Shown piece by piece: positions 1 through 8,990 of a stretch of 31,076 nucleotides of DNA. How positions within the stretch are numbered: the first letter of the stretch is position 1; every line of letters begins with the position of its first letter. Both the position numbers and the translations under genes were made by a program. Origin of the DNA: Saccoglossus kowalevskii (lineage: Eukaryota > Hemichordata > Enteropneusta > Harrimaniidae); contig NW_003109092.1 in NCBI RefSeq assembly GCF_000003605.2, positions 92,303 through 123,378 on the forward strand, read 5' to 3'. The notes beneath the pieces were generated by a model. That model made no database searches. It was not told where the DNA came from and saw nothing but the letters and a program-made list of their open reading frames with translations.

Positions 1-391
1 ATTTTTGTCATTTTGGTAAAAAGTGATATTTTCGACTTCTTGTTGAAAACTGTAAGTCCGATTGCTTTGATATTACATATATAGGTACTACATGTGGACC
101 TCTCTCAGATTTGTTCATTTTGTGATGATATCTTCAATTCTCTAATTAATTTATTTTGGTGAATATTTTTGTTATTTTTGGTAAAAAGTGATATTTTCGA
201 CTTCTTGTTAAAAACTGTAAGTCCGATTGCTTTGACACTATTCATATTGTTCATTTTCTAATGATGTCTTCAGTTCTTTAATGAAATGTGCATTGCTAAC
301 AGCGGAGCTATCTCAGCCGATAGGCTGCTTGTTTAATTAAAAATGTGCATTGCTAACAGCAGAGCTATCTCAGTCGAGAGGTTGCTTGTTT
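1..391 (+). mobile_element. pearl/Helentron-like repeat, copy 1 (cut by window start)
   Basis: The window opens inside a dispersed repeat that recurs at 10640 and 26267. Two core units are visible (GATATC/GATGTC landmarks at 126 and 263), followed by two 3' ends in tandem (285-335 and 342-391). Each 3' end carries a short hairpin just before the terminus: CAGCC-GATA-GGCTG at 314-327, and a second at 371-384 (CAGTC-GAGA-GGTTG) held by wobble pairs. Tandem cores plus a terminal hairpin are typical of non-autonomous Helentrons such as oyster pearl elements; the family name is inferred from structure only. The 5' part lies outside the window. Confidence 0.7.
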
Positions 392-432
392 TCTTTATTG
401 TCATCACCACATTATTTTGAACATGAAAACAA

Positions 433-650
433 CAATAGTTAGCACGTTTGCTGTACCGGGGAAGTTTCAGGTTTGATTCCCGGCATCAATTGTTCATTCA
501 GCAGTATATTAAAATCAGAGTATGGCGAGCACGGCCTTCCAAACATGCGGTATTAGATTTCGTAGACTGGATGTACACAATTGCAAATAACACAGCAGCA
601 GCAATGTTCAGAAATGTTGCCTGGCACACAAAAAAAAAAAAAAAAAAAAA
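433..650 (+). mobile_element. tRNA-derived SINE, 5' truncated, with poly(A) tail
   Basis: The head resembles the D-arm to T-arm part of a tRNA gene: AGTTAGCACG at 437-446 and a B-box-like GGTTTGATTCC at 470-480. An unrelated body follows, and the 3' end is a poly(A) run of about 22 (630-651). Near-identical direct repeats flank it: ATGAAAACAA at 423-432 and ATGAAAATAA at 651-660 (9 of 10), as expected for target-primed insertion. The first part of the tRNA head (A box) appears to be missing, so this copy is 5' truncated. A 68-codon open frame across the body is incidental. Confidence 0.7.
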
Positions 651-660
651 ATGAAAATAA

Positions 661-1029
661 TTGGCAGCTAAGTTGCTAACTGGTTTTCCATGCACGTCTT
701 AAGATCGTTACATGATGGAATTGGTTAGATCATTGATGGGAAAATTTTACATTTATCTGAAAATGTTATCGCTTTACTCTAATAGATTATTCACCATTAT
801 GGTTTTCCCATGACCATTAGATGGATTAGCTTCCACATTACAAGAATAATTACCTAACAGTCTAACTGATATAAGTATTGTTTTACCACCCACAGTTGTG
901 GTGAATGATAAAAGAGATGCATCATGGGATTACTAATATGATAGTTGCTATGGCATATACACCTGTATATTGTCCATATGCATGTTTATTTATTTATTTG
1001 GTGATTCAATTCAAGATGGCCAATTGTTT
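661..1029. other. AT-rich DNA, nothing recognised
   Basis: No coding pattern, repeat copy or RNA gene was found. Two short open frames lie here, with no splice context or residue bias to support them. Confidence 0.5.
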
Positions 1030-1215
1030 TGATGTTAAAAATTCTTCAAAATCAAGCATTTCTGCAATTCCTGATCTGGATCTGGATCCTGCCTAGACAG
1101 ATTTTGTTCAAATTTGGTATTTACATTGAACTTTATAAGACTGTACGTAATGCACGTCCTTTTGTTTGTCAGATAGGACTCAAAATGGATGACTGGTGGC
1201 CATTTTGCTTTAGTG
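1030..1215 (+). repeat. Dispersed repeat family B, copy 1
   Basis: Similar to 10205-10600 and 12800-12960. The shared order is GCATTTCT, a CCTAGACAG-like block, TTCAAATTTGGTA, CATTGAAC, then a hairpin module. Here the hairpin is perfect: CAAAATGG (1181-1188) pairs with CCATTTTG (1200-1207). Two short overlapping open frames fall within the repeat and are not genes. The class of element is unknown. Confidence 0.55.
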
Positions 1216-1739
1216 AATGAAGACTGATTGGTTACTTATCCTGTGACATCAAAATGTGACTTAATGCATAGGTAGTTGGGCGATATTTAGTTAAAGACCA
1301 TTTAACAGCAACCGGAATTAAATGCGATCTAAGCCGTTCTAATTTTAATCAGATTGTATCTCTCTTGCACAATCAATTGCTGTTTGAATCCTCATTATCA
1401 ACACCAAAATAGAAAATGTTTGAGTACCCTTCCCTATTAGTCTTTGATATACACACAACCCATACATGCTATATGTGAGGGCAGAGCAAATAATAGAGCA
1501 CTTATCCAAGCTCTTGACTGTATCAGCATCAACTAGACGAACATGAAGTGTAATGTAAATAAATGGCATTTATTTTCAAGAATGAGTTTTTGTCAAAATA
1601 TCAGAGGTTACTGTCAGTATAACTTGTCTCAGATGTCAACGAACTGAATAGTGATATCTCTGCTTCACTCCCTGGTTGTGTACTTGATGTCTGCTCTGGG
1701 GAAGGGGGGGGGGTTTGCTGAATGACTCCTGTCTCCGTA
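1216..1739. other. Non-coding stretch with a G10 run
   Basis: No gene is recognised. A run of ten G occurs at 1704-1713, close before the TGA microsatellite. A 74-codon minus-strand frame (1345-1569) shows no recognisable domain or splice context. Confidence 0.5.
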
Positions 1740-1766
1740 GTGATGATGATGATGATGATGATGATG
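1740..1766. repeat. (TGA)n microsatellite
   Basis: About nine uninterrupted TGA triplets in tandem. Probably length-variable between individuals. Confidence 0.9.
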
Positions 1767-2366
1767 TTATTTTTGGATATACAAGACTAATTCATCACTG
1801 TATTGTTACCTCTTGATGTAAGCCATATAAAGCATCCAAACTTTATACTGAACATATCGTCTACATGTATGTGCATTCTTAGTTTACAGAAAAAAATTTA
1901 TAAACACACGATTTGTTCAGACTTGGCTTGTGTATGTGGTTTTCTGGTATCAGAGACGTAGAATTAACGTAAGATATTTCGTTAGGACAATTTAATTGAA
2001 AGCATATTAACCTTTTAACCACCAGTTCCCGCTTCTCATTCCAAATTCACAAAATTCAGAAAATTGGGGCAAAAATAGCCAAATTTTTTAGTAAAATACT
2101 GAAAATTTACTCAAATTTTGTCTGTAGGCTCCAAAATTAGAGTTCATTTCCACAAATATTGAAGAATATAAGAATAAAGTGCAGACAAATTTAGGCAAGA
2201 AAGTCTGGTGGTGCAAAGGTTAAATAAAATAAAAAAATACAATGTTGGTGAGTTTTACTTATCAAAACCTAATATTTCCCTGTTTATTGAGTTATTATTG
2301 GTTCCCGACAATAAGTACCATCATGCATTGCAGTTACAAATTCCGCTTTGAGTACATGACACCTTA
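1767..2366. other. AT-rich DNA, nothing recognised
   Basis: No coding or repeat structure was supported. Very few CpG dinucleotides. Confidence 0.5.
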
Positions 2367-2600
2367 GACTGTTGTTGACATATGTAGGGTACGTTCTATC
2401 ATGTCCAGACAGACACCTGTGACTGTTATGGACATATGTAGGGTACGTTCTAACATGCCCAGACAGACACCCATGACTGTTATGGACATATGTAGGGTAC
2501 GTTCTAACATGCCCAGACAGACACCCATGACTGTTATGGACATATGTAGGGTTCTTGTGCTCAGACAAACACCTGAAGTAGTGTGACTGTTATTGATAAT
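2367..2600. repeat. 54-bp minisatellite, about 4.3 copies
   Basis: Units begin with GACTGTTATGGACATATG at 2421, 2475 and 2529; a first diverged unit starts at 2367 and a partial fifth at 2585. Units 2 and 3 are almost identical, while the outer units have drifted. Because 54 is a multiple of three, stop-free frames run through the array on both strands and give repetitive peptides. These frames are artefacts of the period. Confidence 0.92.
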
Positions 2601-2675
2601 CATAGTGTCCAAAGCCTGCCCTGCATACACATGATAATAAATAGATGCGTTAAATTCGTCATCCAAAATATAACA

Positions 2676-2890
2676 AACTTTCACAACCAAACAATCTATT
2701 GCGGTAACATTAAGATAATCACTAACAAAATTCAGCTGAATTCATCTATTTTGTGTGAAAAGATCTCTTGTTTATATAAACACCTAATTACACAAAAAAC
2801 ATAAAACACTTTTCTAGGTTTTTTGAAACTGAAGTTGTCATCCAACTCAGAAGCCAATCAGCAATGGCCTTACAATTTAATGATGATTTT
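2676..2890. repeat. Dispersed repeat family C, copy 1
   Basis: Matches 14578-14775 in the tetraspanin intron 6 in the same orientation. Shared blocks in order: CAAACTTTCACA, CACTAACAAAATTCA, GAATTCATC, TTTTGTGTG, AAACACCTAATTAC, TTGAAAC and TGATGATTTTG. No terminal repeats or tail were seen, so the class is unknown. Confidence 0.6.
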
Positions 2891-3295
2891 GTTTTCAAAT
2901 ACCCCGGGAAAGTGTTCTATGTTCTTCGTGACAGCTGTAGCCAAGTAGACAATATTTAATAACATTTGAAATATTTTGGTGTTTGAATACGATTCAAAAA
3001 GTGTTAGTTGTACACATGGTATTCTTGAGATCATGATTAGAACCACATTCATGATTTTCTGTAGGACATCCATCCTGATGTGATGAAGAGGCAGATCTAA
3101 TACAGAAATTCCAATGGTACATCAGTATCATGTATTGTTCTTGACATTAACACCTGTGTAATGGCCCCTCAGTGGAGCCCTAATATAATACACGCTACTA
3201 ATTTCATTTACAGAGAAAGCTAGGTCATTGTTGATCAGAGATAATTATTAAATTGATGATCCTTATCTTTCTGCCCTGTTGTCCATTCATCTTAG
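2891..3295. other. AT-rich DNA, nothing firm
   Basis: A 67-codon minus-strand frame (2870-3073) has no recognisable features. The last 40 bases form a strong pyrimidine tract leading to the AG at 3294-3295 (see next entry). Confidence 0.4.
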
Positions 3296-3327
3296 GACCA
3301 CACCATTCTGGCCCCAGGGGGAGGCAG
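3296..3327 (+). other. Possible 32-bp mini-exon
   Basis: A long pyrimidine tract ends in TTAG at 3292-3295, and a donor-like GTATGC starts at 3328. The 32 bases between are unusually GC-rich for the area and read DHTILAPGGGR in one frame. No gene could be assigned and no partner exons were found, so this is a splice-site observation rather than a gene call. Confidence 0.25.
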
Positions 3328-4507
3328 GTATGCATGTGTAGGTGTATTGTACTACAAATTATTGAGGGGCATCTTTAATTCATCTTATGCCTTGATCATC
3401 TTAAGGGAACTGTTTTATTTACAAAAAAACACAAGATAAATAATGTAAGCAACATAAACAATATGTGCAGTTCCAAGGATTGACAGCATCCCTTTATTGA
3501 ATACATATATATTTTTACTACCATTCTCATGAGCTGTAATAAAAAAAAACATTACTGTAATATATCATTTCTTGAAAAAATTGAATTATTTAAATAATGG
3601 AATAGTCGAGTTGATAAATGGGTCAACTGCAACGATTGCCATTAGTCAATCTTCATGCAGATTTTAAAATTTAATGAAAAAGCTAAAAATAGACATTCAT
3701 GGCTATTTGGAAATATTGAATGATGGATGGGAATGATAATAAACAGTATGCATATGTATTTTCCAGGGTAGACTGTATTATAATATAGTTTCATAACAGA
3801 GGTGATGACATGTTACAAAGTTCAGATTTTATTTTGTGGCAAATAAAATAAGATTTGAAAATATCCTTTTTCGAAGATTAAAAAAATATCAGTGACTTAA
3901 AAAACAAAATAAATTATATTCATTTGCCAATCACCAATCTTGTAAGCCGCCATTTTGGAAATCTAGTTGAAATAACATTGCGGTTCAAAACTGGATTTGT
4001 TTGAATATTGTGAGAGGAGTTGTTTGTGACATTAACCCTGTGACCTTTTGATGACAACTTCTGTCACTGTTTACAAAATTTAACTTCCATAATTCTTTCT
4101 ATATTTAAAAAAAAATTAACATGACTTAATTTTTCAGAGAAATTGCGGTTGCAAAAAAAAAAAATGACGTTCTAAGCTCCTGTAGACAGTCTGAAATTCT
4201 CAAATCACATTTCTTACTGTAAAAATTATGTTTTTTTTTTATAAGACAACAGTTTTATAAGTTCTCCTGAGATTTTAATTTGTTATTATTACTGAACATC
4301 TATAACAATTCATTCAACTTTCTGAATGCTTATAGAACTTAATTGGTATTTAGTACTACATGTAGGCTAAAAAAAAAAAAAAAACGTTTCTGGTTGTCAT
4401 GCATGTCAGTTTGAAATTTTACACGTTACAGCAGCATTATCAATTTAATTTAATTCATGTGAAGCATATATATGTCACAGCCCCAAAAAAAACGCTTTTT
4501 TTTTAAT
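3328..4507. other. AT-rich, CpG-poor DNA with A/T homopolymers
   Basis: Several A runs (about 3541, 4154 and 4370) and T runs (about 4229) but no recognised gene. A GCCGCCATTTTGG string at 3947-3959 resembles a YY1 site or part of repeat family B. Confidence 0.45.
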
Positions 4508-4725
4508 TACTGTAGAATACTTTATTTCCGCATGGAATTTATTTTCGTTATTTTCCCTGAAGGAATGCTTCAGTGAAAATAAAATCCAGAGAATATACTT
4601 TTTTTTTCCTATGCTATGTCTCACATTCAACTCATCAAAAATCAGTGAAAATAAATTCCATACAAAACACCCACAAATCTTTTCAGCGAAAATTAATTCC
4701 AGCTAAAATAAAGTATTTCACAGTA
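4508..4725 (+). mobile_element. MITE family A, copy 1 (TA-flanked, Tc1/mariner-like)
   Basis: Bounded by TA, with inverted ends CTGTAGAATACTTTATTT on the left and CTGTGAAATACTTTATTT read inward from the right (16 of 18). The inside repeats a GTGAAAATAAA(T)TCCA motif several times in both directions, so most of the 218 bp can fold back. A second copy in the opposite orientation lies at 6993-7190. No transposase is encoded. A TA target and CTGT ends would suit a Tc1/mariner-type source, which is an inference. Confidence 0.8.
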
Positions 4726-5672
4726 TTACGGAGAAACATTGATTTGATTATGTGAAAAAAACTGGGTGTAGATGTACAAAATACTTTTCTTGACCTTCTG
4801 TCTGCTCTTACGGCATGTATCCGGGACCGCATTACGAGGATGTTGATGAATCTTATTCACATAGTCTCCAGAGGGCGCCATTGTATATGCAAATCAGTTC
4901 AATATATCACGTTGCTTCCTGCGACTTAAATGCCCTAATAACTTGTCTGCAGCTTGTATTAATTTGTCAAGAGAGATGGATATAATGCAATACTCAGTAG
5001 CGATGTTTTCTTTGACCTTTTGATATCAGAAACATTCCATTTTAGTGTTTTATCTGAAATACTATGTTCAAGGAGTGGCAAATTTGTTTAAGGACACACT
5101 AGTATATCCCTCCTACCACAGAATCCAGCTTCACCACATGGGTCTTACCAGTTCATGTTTTCTTTCTAATTTCCTACGGAAGACATCTATATCTACCAAA
5201 AGTGTGTTGTTATCTGTATGATAGTCAGTTATCTTGCCGTTACATCCTCCAGCAATTTAAAATCAGTGTGAGTTTCCGTCGGTTTCACAAGATAACAATT
5301 TTTTAATATCAAAGACATAATTTGAAGATCAAAAGAAGCTTAAACAATTAACAATTTAAAAAAAAATGTTGTCCTAAGCAAATGTAGTGTCTGTAGAAAC
5401 AGAAAATGATGTCCCAGAATGCAATGGTGTAATTCCTTGGATTGACAGGATCTTTTTTTAATAAATCAGATACTCATTATATATCGCGTGTATTCATAAT
5501 ATCCATTTAATTGTTATGTATTCGTATGTATCAGTCACAGTTATTGTTATCAAGAAAATTTGTTAATGCATTTTCGTAAAATGTTATCATTTCATTTATA
5601 TCTTTATTTTCGTCCGCTATTGAAATCGGATTTCTTGCGTCTAAGCTCTTCAAATCTACTTTAGATCAGTGT
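4726..5672. other. Non-coding stretch with a CTCF-like motif
   Basis: CCAGAGGGCGCC at 4868-4879 differs at one base from the CTCF core CCAGGGGGCGC over 11 positions. Around it (4805-4930) CpG is locally raised and two short open frames look faintly protein-like, but no splice sites frame them. The rest is AT-rich with nothing recognised. Confidence 0.35.
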
Positions 5673-5700
5673 TATATATATATACATGTATATATATATA
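5673..5700. repeat. 28-bp perfect AT palindrome
   Basis: Alternating TA on both sides of a central ACATGT gives 14 perfectly paired bases per arm with no spacer. It could extrude as a cruciform. It may simply be an interrupted TA microsatellite. Confidence 0.85.
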
Positions 5701-6992
5701 GCAACATTTTAAAATAAACTTCCATTAAATTTGCTTACTGTATAGACATGAAGGACGTTTAAGTTTAATGCTTGGTACATGGAACAGTACATTTTGTAAA
5801 ACAGGTTGTGAAATTCGTATTTTAACTTTTTATACTGCTTCACCATCAAATGTTAAATTGATGAGGAAAGCAGAAAAAAAAATGCAACTTGCCATTTTCT
5901 AAAAGATCAAGTGTCTTGTACAAGTAATACAATAGCAAATGATTCCATGCTGAATATGTCATTATAATTAACCGCCAGAAGATTCATACATGTATCATGA
6001 TACCTTCAGCTCTGGGTTATAATGCCTATTTCCATGACAACAAGGACTTTTGCAATCTCCATGATTTAAACGTTATGAATTATGATATACCAGTTTTTCT
6101 TTTCAGTTGTACAATACCTTGTTTATTTTCCATATTTAGGTGTGATACAATGTAATTTTGTTACGTTGCTAGGTTTTCAGTTCAGGGGAAAAATATTTGG
6201 CATCCAATATTGAATTTTGTGAAATATATTTGAGATGATGTATGTAAACAACTGGAACAGACTTTTCTAAAACAACATACTACAACATAGAAAAAAAATG
6301 TTTTATTTTGTCAATTTGTTTTACTCAAATCCATGAAGTGTACATTTTCATTTTTATTTAATATTTTAATAATTATTTTATTTAATAATTGTCATAACTT
6401 GTGCTTTTATTTTGATTTTACTGACAATTTTTCTTCCATTTTTTAAAAAAATCCTGACAAAAAACCTAAAAAGAAACCACTTTTTTAACTGCTACATGTA
6501 ATGAATGACCAGGAATATTAATCAATATTAAAATTAATTAGTAATTAACAAATTAAAGTAAAATTAGGTCAAAATTTTTTGATGGAGACATTTCAAATAT
6601 CCCCATTGGATATTTAATATGTTTATCAATCATACTTTTTTTTTATTTCAAGCTGTTTCTCTTGAACCCAACCAATAAAAATACTTGCTCAGTTGGAATA
6701 AAAATCGAGTACAATAAAATGTTATAATAATAAATTTAGTTGTAGATATTGACCTTCATTTAAGATTTATTTACTGTAGAGTGATTTATTCACTAAAAAC
6801 ATTGTATAGAAATCATTTTGTAAGCTTTTGAAGATCACTGCCTGATTCTTACTTACATACTTGCCTTGTTGAAGGGATTAGAGAAAGTCCTTTTTAAATC
6901 TTGGGGAAGACTTGAAGGAAAAAACCTAGTCATGATGGATTTACATGTAGTTACAACTGAATAAAAAATGAAATATAACCATTTCACCATAG
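5701..6992. other. AT-rich, CpG-poor DNA, nothing recognised
   Basis: Only five CpG were counted in 5701-6300. No coding pattern. 6340-6560 is almost pure A/T. Confidence 0.5.
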
Positions 6993-7190
6993 TACTGTAA
7001 ATACTTGATTTTAACTGGAATTAATTTTTGCTGAAATGACTTTTTGGGTGTTTTGTATGGAATTTATTTTCACTGATTCTTGAATTGAATGTAAAATATA
7101 GAAAAAAGGTATATTCGCTGGATTTTATTTTCACTGAATCATTCCTTCAGTGAAAATTAATTCCAAGCACAAATAAAGTATTTTACAGTA
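6993..7190 (-). mobile_element. MITE family A, copy 2 (inverted relative to copy 1)
   Basis: Read on the minus strand, this follows 4508-4725 nearly end to end: TACTGTAAAATACTTTATTT, the CACTGAAGGAATGATTCAGTG block, AAATAAAATCCAGCGAATATA, then AATCAGTGAAAATAAATTCC, closing in TATTTACAGTA. The two copies sit about 2.3 kb apart in opposite orientation. It is about 20 bp shorter than copy 1. Confidence 0.8.
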
Positions 7191-7500
7191 AGCAGAAAAA
7201 AACAAACCAAACCCTTCATATTGCTCAAATTATAGTCTTTACACTAACCCAAAATTTCAATTTTGTCACAAATGAGCCAGCATAATATACCTGCATCAAA
7301 TGGCCCTTTTGTCCAAAATCACCAAAGAATTGGCAAAATATGTTGCACTTACATTTTGACAGAAAGAAATATGGCTATCATTAACATACAAGCATTGAGT
7401 GAGGGCGCTGTTTTTGCTGATTTGTCAGCTTGAAGGAAAAGATTTTTTGTTATTTTATTTCCCTGAATTTGTTTAATAAGGTAATAAGAGTATCAATGTA
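7191..7500. other. Non-coding; GAGGGCGCTG motif
   Basis: GAGGGCGCTGTTTTTGC at 7401-7417 recurs almost exactly at 15463 and inverted at 15393. Otherwise AT-rich with no gene recognised. Confidence 0.4.
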
Positions 7501-7709
7501 CATGTTGTAACGTTGACTACATACGATCAGGTGATTAACCTGACTGTTGAGACGTATTTGTACGTTGAAGTGGTATGAGAGTTTACGTTTAAAGATCCGT
7601 ATAATGTAAACACCCCTGACGCCATGCAGTCAGATCATTATGCTTTACGCTGGGACCTAAGAAATGCAACGCCAGGTGATCTCTTCAGTTGGATTGTATT
7701 TGACTGAAG
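7501..7709 (+). promoter_or_regulatory. Possible tetraspanin promoter and first non-coding exon
   Basis: CpG rises locally: seven in 7501-7620 and about 14 in 7501-7920, in surroundings with roughly one per 120 bp. In germline-methylated invertebrate genes such islands often mark the transcription start. A donor-like AAG|GTAAAA at 7709/7710 would allow splicing to the acceptor at 8847. A short frame starting at ATG 7624 ends in TGA just before this donor. No clear TATA box. Inference only. Confidence 0.3.
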
Positions 7710-8847
7710 GTAAAAAAGGTTTCAAGGGAGATGTACTGTTGAAATAGAAACGGTTCATTATGAGTGTGTGCCAACTGTCTAGCAGTTGAAATGAAGAAAA
7801 AACATATGCGTAAAGTCGTTTCATTTTAATTCATTTCTCAAGGGGTCAACCACCTAGCAGTAAATGAAGCCGTCATTATGTTTAAGCGGTTTATCACATT
7901 CCTCATATATTTTGACATAATAATTATATTTTTTTTTAGATATTGTTGATATTGCCTACGGTACTGGTGTTAATTAAAATAGTAGAGAATTCCACGAATA
8001 CAACTTCAGTCTCTTTCCTCTTTATTTTATCTTGATACTAGTTCAGAATAAACATCCTGTTGCACAAATATATGAGTAATAGTTGGTTTTGTCTCGTTGC
8101 CATGCCATGGATTAACTTTGGAGCAAATAAAAGTTCCGGAATTAGATTTCCATGGAATACAAAAACTCAGCGTGCTCGCATCACATCTTGCAACTGGGAC
8201 ACAAATAGAAGCAGATTTATGCTATTTTTTATTAATTTTTTCAGCTTAGTAATTCAGAAAAATTATTTTATCTTTTTTATCTAGTGTTGCTGCTAGACCT
8301 CAGTGGCACTGTGACACCTTTCCTCGATGTCACCACAATAACAGACTTCAGTGTCAACGTCATACCTCAATGCCTCTTTATCACAGATTTTATTCTCGAG
8401 TGTTTACTTTTTATTCAGCTGAATCACGTGACCAACTTAATGTATTCGTGTATAATTGAACACATTACGTAGTTTATTTGTCATTATTCAAAAACAAGGC
8501 TATTCAGGTCAGCTCAGTTCAAAGTCTTTTTTGGCTGATCCTATTAATCTGAGGTATAATTCAAAATTATTTTTCAGCTTAAAAATGAACCAGTATTGAT
8601 TCTAGAATATGCTCTACATTTCTTTAAAATGTTTTTTGCTTTAAGGTCACAAAGTTTGACCTTTGAATCTTTAGTATTTCTGTAAAATATAGTAAATTAC
8701 TCGGCCATATTTCTCGAGATTGAATTACAGAGCTGCTACAAAAACTAAAAATTCTTTTAAGTCTGGTATATTGCAGTAATAGTAGATGTTTGTTGTTTCT
8801 TTCAATTTATTAACAAATATTTTTTTTGTAATTTTATCTTCTTGCAG
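7710..8847 (+). other. Possible 5' UTR intron of the tetraspanin gene
   Basis: Ends in a long pyrimidine tract and CTTGCAG (8841-8847), a good acceptor. The start at 7710 is tentative. Inside, two open frames (8060-8284 and 8284-8472) have no recognisable domain. Confidence 0.35.
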
Positions 8848-8924
8848 CTTGAACCAAGGCGTATTACCACCAAGTTCAATTTATTAGAAATACCAGTCAC
8901 AAAGTAACAAGATAAACAATCACC
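8848..8924 (+). other. 5' UTR segment of the first coding exon
   Basis: Runs from the acceptor CTTGCAG|CTTG to the start codon. It contains no upstream ATG, and the start context is CACCATGA with A at -3, a good animal initiation context. If the acceptor is used, the message has at least one non-coding exon upstream. Confidence 0.6.
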
Positions 8925-8990
8925 ATGACAACCACTGCCTGTGGCACCTGTTCAAAGATTCTCCTGTTTTTCTTCAACTTTATTTTTTGG
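8925..8990 (+). CDS. Tetraspanin exon 1 (residues 1-22)
   Basis: Encodes the N-terminus with C6 and C9 and the first part of TM1, ending FNFIFW. The donor is GTAAGT at 8991, phase 0, the standard position of the first tetraspanin intron. Confidence 0.93.

Noticed and set aside
448-695. Open frames of 68 and 65 codons ending or starting in poly-Lys/poly-Phe
   Set aside because: They run through the SINE body and its poly(A) tail.
2284-2690. Repetitive open frames of 61-108 codons on both strands
   Set aside because: They are produced by the 54-bp minisatellite, whose period is a multiple of three.
7624-7707. 28-codon frame starting MQSDHYALRW
   Set aside because: It faintly recalls the N-terminus of insect BTB proteins, but the similarity ends after a few residues and a stop follows.
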